Positions 43,219 through 53,141 of a DNA stretch of 64,000 nt are shown piece after piece. The stretch spans positions 186,001 through 250,000 of the forward strand of contig CAZTBW010000003.1 of assembly GCA_964612555.1 (NCBI GenBank), in the 5' to 3' direction. The position numbers were made by a program, and so were the translations under genes. The notes below the pieces were generated by a model. It was not told the origin of the DNA. It worked only from the letters and a program-made list of their open reading frames with translations, and did no database searches. This DNA comes from DAOLCO01 sp964612555. Its GTDB lineage: Bacteria; Bdellovibrionota_C; UBA2361; SZUA-149; DAOLCO01. Numbering within the stretch: position 1 is the stretch's first letter; each line of letters starts with the position of its first letter.

Positions 43219-43511
43219 GCGTCCATCTTTGTTTTTAAGCCGTCCTTGAATTCTCGTCTCAGCTCTTTTATTTCAATTTCGAGTCTGTCCAACTGAGCTT
43301 GAACGCCGTTCATTACAACGGAAAAGCTGTGAACGATCGGAGCCATGAGACGGCGATCTTCTTTTACATCCGCTTCAAGTTTGTCAACCTTTTTTGCAAC
43401 TTCTGAGAGTTGAGATTTAAACCTGCTCACTTGCCAAACAATCCCCCCAAACTGAGTAGCAAGACCGATTAAGAGCGTGAGTCCGTCCACTGTGATTTCC
43501 TTCTCCATCAT
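43215..43511 (-). CDS. Small membrane/coiled-coil protein of the lysis cassette
   Basis: A 98-residue protein. One hydrophobic helix (residues about 9-27) is followed by a long coiled coil (LSEVAKKVDKLEADVKEDR, LDRLEIEIKELRREFKDG). The layout resembles XhlA-like haemolysin-type proteins or an inner-membrane spanin. It overlaps both neighbours by 4 bp. Confidence 0.7.
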   Translation of the reverse strand: MMEKEITVDGLTLLIGLATQFGGIVWQVSRFKSQLSEVAKKVDKLEADVKEDRRLMAPIVHSFSVVMNGVQAQLDRLEIEIKELRREFKDGLKTKMDA

Positions 43512-43822
43512 TGCTTGACTTTGATCACTCCCGATATATCACCCTGCTTAACTCTCTCTTTCACGACACGCACCCCAGCCCATCCAGCGATAGCGACCAG
43601 AATACTTTCAAGCCCTACCTGAATCGCTTCCAGCGTGACAAGGTTCTGAAGCCAAGCTGGAAGCACGGTGAATATCAACATGGCAATCGCAGGGCTTGCA
43701 GAGACAACGTGCTCAAGCACCACGGCGGCAACAGCCGTAAGCACGCTTCTGATAGTAACGCTATGCAGAGCTGGCTTCGCCCCTTCTGATTGTGTGTACT
43801 CATCTTTTATTGACTTTGACAT
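43508..43822 (-). CDS. Holin-like membrane protein
   Basis: A 104-residue protein with two or three hydrophobic segments (residues about 25-60 and 70-88) and a basic C-terminus (RVVKERVKQGDISGVIKVKQ), typical of small holins that form the lysis pore. It overlaps the small lipoprotein gene upstream and the coiled-coil gene downstream. Confidence 0.65.
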   Translation of the reverse strand: MSKSIKDEYTQSEGAKPALHSVTIRSVLTAVAAVVLEHVVSASPAIAMLIFTVLPAWLQNLVTLEAIQVGLESILVAIAGWAGVRVVKERVKQGDISGVIKVKQ

Positions 43823-43959
43823 TTCTTTGCCTCCTCAAGATATTCCCTGACCTCTTGTATAAGTTTGTCGGGACATTGATAATATTCAGCTGTTTGCAAA
43901 AGATGTCCTCCATCCTTGAAGCAGCCAGAACACAAAAGAATAAATAAAAGTTTTCTCAT
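43807..43959 (-). CDS. Small lipoprotein, possible o-spanin (Rz1-like)
   Basis: A 50-residue protein too short for most ORF cut-offs. It starts MRKLLFILLCSGC, an N-terminal signal with lipobox LCSGC, followed by a short soluble tail (FKDGGHLLQTAEYYQC). It would be lipid-anchored. Overlaps of ATGA (43956-43959) and 16 bp with its neighbours place it inside the lysis operon. Confidence 0.65.
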   Translation of the reverse strand: MRKLLFILLCSGCFKDGGHLLQTAEYYQCPDKLIQEVREYLEEAKKCQSQ

Positions 43960-44948
43960 CTCTGATCTCTCCCCATATCAGGAATATTAAAACACTCGGT
44001 ACGATCTTCAAACTCAAGTTGAAGAACTCCCTCTCCTGAATGAAATCCGAAATTGTAATGAAGTCTGTTCTCGTTTGCCGTGTTGCAATGTCTGAGGTTT
44101 CCACCATCAATTCTATTTCCGTAAATGTCTTCAAGGTAGATTGATCTAGGTTTCATCTGATTCTTAATGCTCTTGTCGTCTGGGCAATACGCCGAATCAA
44201 GCACCGTGACTGAGCCTCTTCCATCGTCACGCCGAGCTTTCCAGATATTCTTACCACCAAACTTCTTGCAGTAACTTGGGGGCTTGGGAGGTTCTGGCTT
44301 TATCGCATTTAATAGCGACTGCCTTTTGTCCCAATACTGATAATTCGTGCGAATGCAAAAATTATAATCGTATTCGGTTTGCCCTTGCATCAGGAAGCGA
44401 GCGCAAAGATTTGAATCTGGATATATTTCAAAATTTGAACAAGTATAAAACGGGACAGTAGGTTGAACATCTTCCCAGTGAAGCGCACTTTGGAACCCTG
44501 GCTCAAAATCTGCAATCTCAGTTCCCCACCAAGCAACACCTACTCGACATGCATACAGGTGCTGCTCTGCCTCAACCACGTCACTAAACTTATAGGGGTG
44601 GCATTGATACCGACCTTCTTCAAAGACTTTATATTCTCGTGTTTTGCATTCAGGGTTTAAGAATGTACCGCCAAGATCAATAATTGGAGGCATGGGCTTG
44701 ATCTCCACGTCCATGCTTGGGGTTTCTACCGGTAGTGGAGTTGGGGCGGGGGTTACTCCATCGCCTGATCTGGTTTCTTTTTCAGGGCTAGGGACAATAA
44801 GAGAATACCCTGCCTCCTCCCACTCTTTCTGCACCGCATCTGCATATCTCTGTAGGTCGTCATTAGCCAAGCCCACCGACGGCGGCGGTATGGCAAAGAC
44901 AAAAGTACTTGTAAAAAAAGATATAAAAAGAAGTACGAGCCTTTTCAT
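43956..44948 (-). CDS. Secreted phage protein, unknown
   Basis: A 330-residue protein with a clear signal peptide (MKRLVLLFISFFTSTFVFA). The mature part has nine or so cysteines in a regular pattern (ECKTREYKVFEEGRYQC, YACRVGVAWWG, FYTCSNFEIYPDSNLC), so probably a disulfide-bonded periplasmic or outer-surface protein. It lies between the tail fibre and lysis genes, where lysis-timing or superinfection-exclusion genes occur. The repeated late element lies 56 bp upstream. Confidence 0.7.
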   Translation of the reverse strand: MKRLVLLFISFFTSTFVFAIPPPSVGLANDDLQRYADAVQKEWEEAGYSLIVPSPEKETRSGDGVTPAPTPLPVETPSMDVEIKPMPPIIDLGGTFLNPECKTREYKVFEEGRYQCHPYKFSDVVEAEQHLYACRVGVAWWGTEIADFEPGFQSALHWEDVQPTVPFYTCSNFEIYPDSNLCARFLMQGQTEYDYNFCIRTNYQYWDKRQSLLNAIKPEPPKPPSYCKKFGGKNIWKARRDDGRGSVTVLDSAYCPDDKSIKNQMKPRSIYLEDIYGNRIDGGNLRHCNTANENRLHYNFGFHSGEGVLQLEFEDRTECFNIPDMGRDQR

Positions 44949-45003
44949 GTTCCTCCGATAGAATCAGGATTGAGGTTAAGTCCGAGCTTAGTATTTAATG
45001 CGG

Positions 45004-45029
45004 TAAACTTGCTGTCTAGGTATCGTTTT
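45004..45029 (-). repeat. Late-region repeat, copy 4
   Basis: Matches copy 2 at 22 of 26 positions (TAAACTTGCTGTCTAGG and TATCGTTTT). It covers the TAG stop of the gene at 45016-45198 and precedes the secreted protein gene. Confidence 0.65.
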
Positions 45030-45198
45030 CAGCCTCTTCTAGCTCAGAATTTACGTCCTGCACGGCTTCGCGGATTAGAGCGGATAACGGTATCGTTAGC
45101 CCTTCTGCAATCATCTGAGCATCATTAACTTGAATCGTAAATGATGATGTCGTTTTTAAAATGGAATTCAACAAGTCTAATCTTTCTTTTGCAGTCAT
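45016..45198 (-). CDS. Small hypothetical phage protein
   Basis: A 60-residue acidic protein starting MTAKERLDLLNSILKTTSSF and ending EEAENDT. The NDT ending is shared with the prohead protease, since the repeated late element covers both gene ends. It lies 13 bp from the fibre gene. No family. Confidence 0.65.
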   Translation of the reverse strand: MTAKERLDLLNSILKTTSSFTIQVNDAQMIAEGLTIPLSALIREAVQDVNSELEEAENDT

Positions 45199-45211
45199 AG
45201 TCTTTTCTTTT

Positions 45212-46051
45212 TTATAGTGTTAATAATCCAAGTTCGATCAAGTATTTCGCCAAGGTGTTAATCGCTTCAGCGCAGTGTTGAGCTGTTGCCGCTGGCGGAT
45301 TCAAACTCGTTCTTGTGGTAGGGCTGAAAGCGTTCCAGTTGAAGCTCTTTGCCGTGCCGGTAAATTTCACTTGGCTTGAGAAGAAAAGCGTACCGACCGG
45401 ACTACCCGATGCGCCGATATTCCTTGTTCCGTTTTTGGGCAAGAGATGACCAGACATTCCCTCAATTTCCCACCTTGTAGTACCGCTACCTTTAAACGCC
45501 AACCCTGTATTTGGGTCGAAGTTGACCGTAAGTGCCAGAGTGGGGTTGCCAATGTTAGTGGCTCCATTCAGGGCGGTAATATCAGCGTTTGTTCCTGATG
45601 CCGCTGCTCCAAGGTTTGTTCTTGCCGAAGCTGCACTACTTGCTCCCGTCCCACCGTTTATGATCGCAAGATCAGCGCCCGACCAATTGTCGTTATTGAC
45701 GCTACCGAGAACAGCCAAAGCGCCTAAGCCCAAGTTAGACCTCATTGAAGAAGCGTTCCCTTCGCTTAGATTGTTTGCGATAGCAAACGCTCCTACTTGG
45801 CTCGCCGTCGTACTGTGCGGATTGCTCGTGCTGGCAATGTGAGCTGTGAGCTTCCCGTCAAGGTTATCCCAACCGGAACCGTTCCATCTTTGCAAACCGG
45901 CATAAGTATTATCAAAGCGTATAAAGCCTATAGGTAAATTAGTGTTGTCTTGATAGTTCATCTTACCCAGAGCTTCATCTCTGGCTCGCAACTGACCCAA
46001 TACGTCTGTCTTGTTTGTGGTATTTATCGGATTATTCCAGTTTACACTCAT
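45212..46051 (-). CDS. Tail fibre-like protein
   Basis: A 279-residue protein. It begins with a head-to-tail attachment-like part (MSVNWNNPINTTNKTDVLGQ, GFIRFDNTYAGLQRWNGSGW). Then come Gly/Ala/Ser/Asn-rich strands of the phage fibre type, such as NPHSTTASQVGA and ARTNLGAAASG, repeats common in tail fibre shafts. It lies directly behind the J-like gene, the usual fibre position. A C-terminal helical cap follows. Confidence 0.78.
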   Translation of the reverse strand: MSVNWNNPINTTNKTDVLGQLRARDEALGKMNYQDNTNLPIGFIRFDNTYAGLQRWNGSGWDNLDGKLTAHIASTSNPHSTTASQVGAFAIANNLSEGNASSMRSNLGLGALAVLGSVNNDNWSGADLAIINGGTGASSAASARTNLGAAASGTNADITALNGATNIGNPTLALTVNFDPNTGLAFKGSGTTRWEIEGMSGHLLPKNGTRNIGASGSPVGTLFFSSQVKFTGTAKSFNWNAFSPTTRTSLNPPAATAQHCAEAINTLAKYLIELGLLTL

Positions 46052-46064
46052 AGTCTTTCCCCTT

Positions 46065-49000
46065 TTATTCTGATGGTTTTATGATTCCTTCTGCAACCCA
46101 AGACACTTTAACACCTGCTCCACTTGCGTCTGCTCCGTCCTTATCAAAGACATAAATGTCAAACTCGGTTGGGTTCGGTGCGTCAACAAAATCATACATG
46201 GCGGTCAGGCTACTTGTGCCTTTGGGCGTTAATACGATTGAATTGATGTCAAGAAATTCAAGATTGAAATTCACCGTTGTCGGATTTGATGTAACCTCTA
46301 CAGTGCCGCTGTCTGTCTGTTTCTTAACTTGTACTCTGTATGCATGTTCGTAAAATTGACTTAGCGTTTTATCGTTCGGAGCTTCTATTTCATATCTTAA
46401 TTTGAGATATTGAAAATCCGTTGCTAAGATCGTGCTGTTTCCAGCTCCACCTGACTCATAAGTACCATCATCTTCGCTATAGAGTATTTCAGGAGTGACG
46501 ATCATACCACTTCCAATAAGCGGCACCTCAAGTATGCTCATTGATACCATCGAGGAAGGGACGACTACACCAAGGTCGATCTTTTTTTCTACGATCGAGA
46601 TATTAGAACTACTCGGTTCAAGGAAAAGAGTGTACCCAGCGTCGATAAAATCCTGCAAAGAGGACATACTATTATTGTCGAAATACTCCTCCCACGTCTC
46701 ATCTGGAATAACTGGAGCGATAAAACTAATTTCATCCTCTCCCAAAACAGCCTCATCAAATTCATCGTAAGTGCTCGGGTCTATCTCTCCCGAATCGTAC
46801 AAGATGAAATCAGGCGGCTGATTCACCAGCGCATCAATACTCTGCTCGGCTCCTGCATTTCCAGCGGTATCATAAGGAACCACCCAATATCGATATGTAC
46901 CGCCAAGCGTCTCAAAAAGATTTATGAACCCTCTGGAAGTCTCCCCAACCATTACTGAGGTATTAAAGTCAGCCCCTTTTCGTATAAGGTAATAATCAAT
47001 CGGTAGTGTATGTACGGTCGGTTCATCGAAATATAGGAGTACGTTATTATCAATTACTACGGTTCTCAAGCCCATCACCTGCGAAGGTGCCGAGATAGTA
47101 ACTTCAACCTCCGCTGTCGCCCCCACGTTTCTCGCAAGATCAATCGCGGCAACAGTGAAGGTTTTTAGTCCATTCCAATTTGCCTTAAACTGATAAAGGT
47201 TCCCTTTCACCCGATCAAGAACCAGACCGCCATCTTTTACTTCATATTGCTCAACCGTGAACTGCGTTGCCACTGGTGGGTTCCAGGTTAGAACCACATT
47301 TTGTCCCACGATCTGCCCTTGTAATTGTTGCGGTGCGGATGGTGCCGAAATTGTCACTTCAACCGTTGTGTACTCAACGGCTTCATTGCCTGAAGTATCA
47401 ACAGCCACCACGTTTACATCATAAGTCCCTGCCTGCTGTATTCCCCAGATAAACTTAGTTACGTCCAACCTGTCAGCGATAATGGCTCTAATCCCCGGAG
47501 ATGCTGATGTGTCTTCCGTCTTTTTATATTTCGCTGGCGATGTTGTGGGCATGAACGCAAAGCCATAAACGATAATTGACAGAGGCGGTATGTTCTCGAA
47601 TAGTGGCAAGCCATCATCATTGAGCATCATCAGTCTGAGCGTTCCATTATAGTGAATACTATCTGCCTCAATCTCAAACATCACCCGATAGTACCCGTCT
47701 TCCCATTCGATCACTTGAACTTGCTCAATGCCACCGCTAATCTGCATAACCTCTCCCGTCTCGATATTCACATCAAGGAAAGAATCATCAGGGAAGCCAT
47801 TCTCCATGCTGATGCGGACGTTCTTTATCTCGTCCGCCTTGAGGTGCAAGATGGCTCGGTATCGTAAGCCGTCAACTATTTCAAGACTATCTTGAAATAG
47901 GTTGTAAGACATGAAGAAGGGGAGTGGCACTTGATGTTCAATGCCAAGTAGTAACACTGCAAAACTCAATTCATCGTCATCTAAGTACCGATCAAATGCG
48001 TTGAGAGCAAAGTATAAACCATCATATAACATTGATGGTACGGTGGCTTCTGCACCAATCACAAAGCGGTTAGGGACTGTTCCCATGTTTATTGTGTCTT
48101 GAGCCGTATCAATAAAATTTTTACCATTTATTTCTAATTCTGAATGTGTTCCCGTATATCTGTAAGCAAGTATTTGGTAAGAATCATTTGCGTCTTCTGA
48201 ACTTTCTACGATTAGATCAGAAGCAATTCTTCTGTTTATCGCAACTTTCCCTGTTGCTCCGTTATAAAAAAGGTTGTGTCTATAGTTTGTATTTGCTCCA
48301 TAACCAAAACCCCAAAGCGCACTTTGGTCTGGGCTTGCTGGTAAGTTTGGTTTTACTACCGCAAGCATTGTGAATGGCGTATCATTTCCATGAAGAAGAT
48401 AAGATAAAAGGTGAGCGTTTAAGCGATGATTTACGCCATTAAACAACGCACCATCTTTACCGTTAAGTATGTTTTCTTTTCTTATGGGTCTGAATGTTGA
48501 ATCGCTTTGTGCTGGATGAAAATCATTCCCCGACTGATCTTCCACCCGTGCAATGCCGCCATCTGGTGCCACGTTGGAACCGCCGACCGTTGCGTCAAAC
48601 AACGTCTCAGGGCGTGAGAAGTAAATAGATAGCTGGTTGCCTGGAATCGCTTCAATGCCGTCTGGGTACTCAAGATTACCAACGGTGAAGCGTTTTGAAA
48701 TAAGAGCTTGTAAGCGTTTTACATCAGCACCAGATAATGGACGATCAAAAATATATAATGCAAGATATTTGCCCCTGAAAAATAAATCTGTTGACGAGTA
48801 TGATCTTGCACCGATAACAAATCTGTTCGGGTTGCTTCCCATGTTTGCTGCGTCTAAGCTGCCAGACCCAACATTAAGACCATCTAAATAAAAATCAACT
48901 GTTGTGCCACGAAAAACCTTTGCGGCAATTTGATAAGTGTTGTCTGGGTAATTTGCAACGGAAGAATAGGATACATCAGACGTTGATCTTCTCCATGCAA

Positions 49001-51974
49001 GTAATTTAGAATCAGATAAAGTGTATCTAAATTCCCCTCTGTAATCTCCACCTGCACTTGAGCCAAAACTTGCGACAACTGATGAGGTTGCTGCACCATT
49101 AACATTAGGTGCCCCGACAAAGATCATGGTATATGGGGTATCGTCTCCCTGTCCAATGATTGGTGCGAGTGAATCGGCAGAATAAAAATCATTTGTACCA
49201 TCAAAAGATATATAGTCTCTGTTGGGGACACCTTGCTCATAGACTTCGTATTGACTGATTCGGTGTTGGTAATCAGTCCTACCAGTTCCGTCATCGAGTT
49301 GAATATTGGAAATAGTAAATCCCTTTCCGGAATGATAAGCAGCAGACTGAACAATTCCGGTATAGAACCCACTACCAAGATATTGCCAAGTTCTAGTCCC
49401 TCTATAAATATTATTACCAAGATGCTCAAATTGTATGCCTGTTCTCAGTGAGTAGGAATTATTGTTTAAAACGGAAACATCACCATACATAAATGATGGA
49501 TCGCTATTCGGTACGCTATTGTCATCCATTTTTATTAAGAAGGAGATGGTTGAAGGTTGTGTTAGGCTTAAAAGGTGATATTGTCTTGCTTGCCTGCTGA
49601 TCGTGTTATCTTGAAAATAAATTTCACCTGCTGAATCTAAAAATACTTCTGGGGTGCGAAATGTAACATTCTCTCCCCCATTATGATACCCTGTCCCGCT
49701 CGCTGGTTCTGAGTTGTTCCAAACATTTCTAATGCCCGTGATCGGTTCAGTTGCTCTTATCCCTCTATTGTTATTGTTGGATTGTGTGCCATGATGAGTT
49801 GATACCCCATCTTTCCACCTGCCGACGTTTTGCCCGTAGTTAGCAAGAGTGCTGCCGTCATGGGTTGTGAATAATGTTTCTGGTACATCTGATTCAAACT
49901 TTGCAACTGGGTGAAAGTCATCTATCGTGTAAATCTTCTTTGGTGAGGTAATAATCAAACTACCCGTATTTTTATTTGACGGCGCAGGAAGGTTTTCCGC
50001 TCCCACTTCGACAAATTTTTTCTTCCAGGCAGTATTTGAAAATTTCTCCGAGTGTAAAAGTCTATTCTCTCTATTATCTGTGTAGCCTAAAACGTAGTGG
50101 GATAAGTCCGCATCGGGGATAGGATTCCATCTCAAATCAACCCCAAGCTCGACTGGTGTTGCAGATAGATGGCTAATCACGCTAGGCGGTGCCGTTTTTC
50201 CCACGACAAGATGATTGAGTATGGTTGTCCATTCACCCGGAGAGCCAATCCCATTCACTGCCCGAACTCGGATGTCGTATCCGACCCCATCCTGCACATT
50301 CTCAATATAGAAAGAGTTAATATCCCCAATCAAAGTATGATGTTGAATCCAAGAACTACTACTATTCTTCTTATATTGGCACTCGATCTTTCCACCCGCC
50401 CGAACAAAGTTATCTGTGATCTCATTAAACTCACAATAGATTCGTGAAATGATAGTTCCGTCTTTGTTTATAAATAGCTGACTCGTTCCAGATTGAGCTG
50501 TTAATCCTGAGATTTTTGGAACCTGAAAAGCGTTTGGTAAATTTGTATTTGGAGCAAGATCGTGACTTGTCTCTTCTCCATTCACCCATTCATATATTCC
50601 CGGAGCATTCTCTTTCAGTACGAGGGCAACAACCAGATAGTTGTTTGGTGCCGTACCATGCTCAAGTGTCTCCATCTCTTCCACTTCAAAGACCTTGTTT
50701 TCCCAGCCATATTTGGAAATCGTTAGACTCACGTTGTCACCCGGAGTAAGAATAAGAGCTTTCATTCTTGTGGTGAATGACACCCTAAGTCCTTGTCTTG
50801 ATTTTTCTATTTTGATTTTTGAAAGTCTTTGAGCAAGAACGGGTGACGTGACAAGTGGGTACCTTACGTCGACAAGCTTCTCTCCACCATCTTCCTCTGC
50901 ATACATGCTGTTCTTGACTATCGGGAAGTCGTTTTCTTCGTAGTCACTATTAGGATCAAGGAATCTTCCCTGAACACCATTAAACGATGAAACCCTGTCG
51001 TTATGTGAAGAAATCTCAATATCTGAAATTACATCATCAAGAGTGATTGTCAGCTTCGGGCTGTAGAACTTGGCAGGTTTAATCTTCCACTTTCTATCGT
51101 AATACTGATAAGTGACACGTCCCTCCATTGAATTGACAAGCTCTTGAAGGATTGTTTCCCTGCTCTCAGAAGAAAGAAAGTAGCCATTTACAAAATAACG
51201 AATCTCGCTCCCTATATATTCACCGCAGTAATTTGCAACCTCGACAAGCCAATCGAGATCAACATCGCTGTATGAATAGCCTAGACCGTAACGAGAGTTG
51301 GTAATAAATGCTGCTGTAACCAAGGCTGCATTGTTTGTGAAAGAAGTAGTATCAAACCTCGGGTCATAACACTTCATCCCCTTCACGATAAAAGAAATAT
51401 CCGGGAAACCATCGCTATAAAGTAATGGATCCCAGCGAAGAGAAAGACCTGCGTTGGCAATGCCATAAAGAACATGAACACTCGTCCATCCTACAAGCTT
51501 TGAGGTGATGTGCGTTTGAGCTGCCTGATCGTCAGTTCCATATCTTTTCTCAAGATAAATGGCATCGGTGAAGACAGGAGATCCCGCTTTTGGGACAATC
51601 GCAGAGCTCGCACCCGGTACTACGGGAAAATCAATTCTCGCACCATCAAAATAGACTTCCCATATATCCTCGATCTCGTGACCAGCAACCGCAACAACCA
51701 TGTGCATATGGGAATTGTCTGGCTCCATTGCCGCAAAAACGACAATACCCGGAACCTTGCACTGACCAAAAACAATTTGTCTTGGTGCCGTCGAATCTGT
51801 GAAAGTAACTTCTTTTCCTTTAGGGAGAGCTGCAATAATCCTCTCCTCTCTCATCGCTCTGGTTGCTGCTGCAATGTTTATCGAAGTTCTGGGTAGTCGT
51901 CTCTGATTGAGATACCTATGTATCTCTTGAGAAGTCGGTTCGGCGATCTCTGGAAGTGTACCCGGGAAAGCCAT
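46065..51974 (-). CDS. Tail tip attachment protein (lambda J-like) with inserted lectin-like domains
   Basis: A 1969-residue host-recognition protein. The N-terminal 450 residues follow the TipJ/phage tail 3 pattern. Two fibronectin III-like domains follow (about 480-680). A large inserted segment (about 630-1350) holds two concanavalin/LamG-like modules with matching starts (PETLFTTHDGSTLANYGQNV; PETLFDATVGGSNVAPDGG), apparently a tandem duplication. FN3-like repeats continue to about 1700 and a terminal domain follows. Larger than the 1132 residues of lambda J. Sugar binding is inferred. Confidence 0.85.
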   Translation of the reverse strand: MAFPGTLPEIAEPTSQEIHRYLNQRRLPRTSINIAAATRAMREERIIAALPKGKEVTFTDSTAPRQIVFGQCKVPGIVVFAAMEPDNSHMHMVVAVAGHEIEDIWEVYFDGARIDFPVVPGASSAIVPKAGSPVFTDAIYLEKRYGTDDQAAQTHITSKLVGWTSVHVLYGIANAGLSLRWDPLLYSDGFPDISFIVKGMKCYDPRFDTTSFTNNAALVTAAFITNSRYGLGYSYSDVDLDWLVEVANYCGEYIGSEIRYFVNGYFLSSESRETILQELVNSMEGRVTYQYYDRKWKIKPAKFYSPKLTITLDDVISDIEISSHNDRVSSFNGVQGRFLDPNSDYEENDFPIVKNSMYAEEDGGEKLVDVRYPLVTSPVLAQRLSKIKIEKSRQGLRVSFTTRMKALILTPGDNVSLTISKYGWENKVFEVEEMETLEHGTAPNNYLVVALVLKENAPGIYEWVNGEETSHDLAPNTNLPNAFQVPKISGLTAQSGTSQLFINKDGTIISRIYCEFNEITDNFVRAGGKIECQYKKNSSSSWIQHHTLIGDINSFYIENVQDGVGYDIRVRAVNGIGSPGEWTTILNHLVVGKTAPPSVISHLSATPVELGVDLRWNPIPDADLSHYVLGYTDNRENRLLHSEKFSNTAWKKKFVEVGAENLPAPSNKNTGSLIITSPKKIYTIDDFHPVAKFESDVPETLFTTHDGSTLANYGQNVGRWKDGVSTHHGTQSNNNNRGIRATEPITGIRNVWNNSEPASGTGYHNGGENVTFRTPEVFLDSAGEIYFQDNTISRQARQYHLLSLTQPSTISFLIKMDDNSVPNSDPSFMYGDVSVLNNNSYSLRTGIQFEHLGNNIYRGTRTWQYLGSGFYTGIVQSAAYHSGKGFTISNIQLDDGTGRTDYQHRISQYEVYEQGVPNRDYISFDGTNDFYSADSLAPIIGQGDDTPYTMIFVGAPNVNGAATSSVVASFGSSAGGDYRGEFRYTLSDSKLLAWRRSTSDVSYSSVANYPDNTYQIAAKVFRGTTVDFYLDGLNVGSGSLDAANMGSNPNRFVIGARSYSSTDLFFRGKYLALYIFDRPLSGADVKRLQALISKRFTVGNLEYPDGIEAIPGNQLSIYFSRPETLFDATVGGSNVAPDGGIARVEDQSGNDFHPAQSDSTFRPIRKENILNGKDGALFNGVNHRLNAHLLSYLLHGNDTPFTMLAVVKPNLPASPDQSALWGFGYGANTNYRHNLFYNGATGKVAINRRIASDLIVESSEDANDSYQILAYRYTGTHSELEINGKNFIDTAQDTINMGTVPNRFVIGAEATVPSMLYDGLYFALNAFDRYLDDDELSFAVLLLGIEHQVPLPFFMSYNLFQDSLEIVDGLRYRAILHLKADEIKNVRISMENGFPDDSFLDVNIETGEVMQISGGIEQVQVIEWEDGYYRVMFEIEADSIHYNGTLRLMMLNDDGLPLFENIPPLSIIVYGFAFMPTTSPAKYKKTEDTSASPGIRAIIADRLDVTKFIWGIQQAGTYDVNVVAVDTSGNEAVEYTTVEVTISAPSAPQQLQGQIVGQNVVLTWNPPVATQFTVEQYEVKDGGLVLDRVKGNLYQFKANWNGLKTFTVAAIDLARNVGATAEVEVTISAPSQVMGLRTVVIDNNVLLYFDEPTVHTLPIDYYLIRKGADFNTSVMVGETSRGFINLFETLGGTYRYWVVPYDTAGNAGAEQSIDALVNQPPDFILYDSGEIDPSTYDEFDEAVLGEDEISFIAPVIPDETWEEYFDNNSMSSLQDFIDAGYTLFLEPSSSNISIVEKKIDLGVVVPSSMVSMSILEVPLIGSGMIVTPEILYSEDDGTYESGGAGNSTILATDFQYLKLRYEIEAPNDKTLSQFYEHAYRVQVKKQTDSGTVEVTSNPTTVNFNLEFLDINSIVLTPKGTSSLTAMYDFVDAPNPTEFDIYVFDKDGADASGAGVKVSWVAEGIIKPSE

Positions 51975-52528
51975 TATTGCCCCCCGAACAGCAACTTCAA
52001 ATCAGGGAGACCTGCTACGTACTCCAAACCCTTATCCGTAGGAAACATATGCTTCTGAGCTTCTGCTGTGTATCGAATGTTGGAGGGTTGATATATCTTG
52101 GCAACTTCGGATTCAAGAATGATACTCATAATCGACTCTGCTGCTGTATCTCTGATTTGGTATTTCGAGAAAAAACCAACAAAAATAGGAGTCGGGTTAG
52201 GGATAATGCTTCCTGACCCATCGAAGAGACCTAGACATATAAGACCTTTATTGCTCTGTTTGAAGGAATTTAAAGCTAAGGAGATTAAAGACTGATTCGC
52301 ACCGGCAAGAGCAATCTCCATCGTATTATTGTTCATTCCCTCATTTGACTTGATCGAAGACAAACCTCTGAACCAACCATTCCCAACCCACGTTTTTGAA
52401 TCCCAGCTCAGATTATAGGGAGTTGAGGACAGAAGGAGGTCTCCCTCTTCCGTCTCCAGTTCAAACAGATAAAAAGGTCTTACGACCTTTTCGTCAAAAG
52501 CTTCGACCATGTCTTCATGGATGCCCAC
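51974..52528 (-). CDS. Tail protein of the DUF2163/BR0599-like type
   Basis: A 184-residue protein in the tail assembly region between the J-like and minor tail genes. Its pattern (FYLFELETEEGDLLLSSTPY, LAGANQSLISLALNS) resembles tail-tip assembly proteins of the DUF2163/DUF1833 kind. It shares one base with J and overlaps the next start. Confidence 0.68.
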   Translation of the reverse strand: MGIHEDMVEAFDEKVVRPFYLFELETEEGDLLLSSTPYNLSWDSKTWVGNGWFRGLSSIKSNEGMNNNTMEIALAGANQSLISLALNSFKQSNKGLICLGLFDGSGSIIPNPTPIFVGFFSKYQIRDTAAESIMSIILESEVAKIYQPSNIRYTAEAQKHMFPTDKGLEYVAGLPDLKLLFGGQ

Positions 52529-53139
52529 TACAGAGCCTCCTGAGCCGAAATAGAAATGAGCACCTGCTTTTGCCTATCTATACCCATCGATCTTTGACTG
52601 GAAGCGTTTAAGCGAAAAATGCCCTTAGGTGAAGTCACGATAATTGCAGCATTATCCGCATGAGGTTTTAGTTGCGGGAAAATATCTAAGGTGGCATTTC
52701 CACTCCCATCTGAATTTACGTCATTCAAATTTCGATAAAGCGAGTTTCCGATCTGGAACCAGTCCCCTGCTTTTAATATGTTCGTAACGCTCGAAGTCCA
52801 GCCATCGGTGTTCAGGGAGAACCCCTTTTGATTTGCTCCCTTAACTAACGGGGTACCGGTTGCCACTCCGAGCGGCAGATTCGAAATGTAGTTATCGCCA
52901 AAAGTGAAAGTTCCAAACTGTCCACGTAGCTTTTCAACAAAGGCGATTACAGGAGCAGCTTCTTCCCTGTTCATCCATCTTAAGCTTATGTCCACCGTCC
53001 AGAAACCAGATTGGTAATCATACACTTGTTGCTGTCCAGTATAGGGAGACTGAGAGATTCCAACGGCGCTGCTATGACTGAAAGACACGGCTTCTACATA
53101 TTGATAACCCGGAAAATCGAGAGGATAAGTAATAGCCAT
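52528..53139 (-). CDS. Minor tail / distal tail protein
   Basis: A 203-residue protein. It starts MAITYPLDFPGYQYVEAVSF and continues WTVDISLRWMNREEAAPVIAF, LRGQFGTFTFGDNY. This is the conserved pattern of siphophage proteins next to the tape measure, thought to sit at the distal tail. It is 1 bp from the overlapping neighbour and 2 bp from the tape measure gene. Confidence 0.72.
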   Translation of the reverse strand: MAITYPLDFPGYQYVEAVSFSHSSAVGISQSPYTGQQQVYDYQSGFWTVDISLRWMNREEAAPVIAFVEKLRGQFGTFTFGDNYISNLPLGVATGTPLVKGANQKGFSLNTDGWTSSVTNILKAGDWFQIGNSLYRNLNDVNSDGSGNATLDIFPQLKPHADNAAIIVTSPKGIFRLNASSQRSMGIDRQKQVLISISAQEAL

Positions 53140-53141
53140 GA

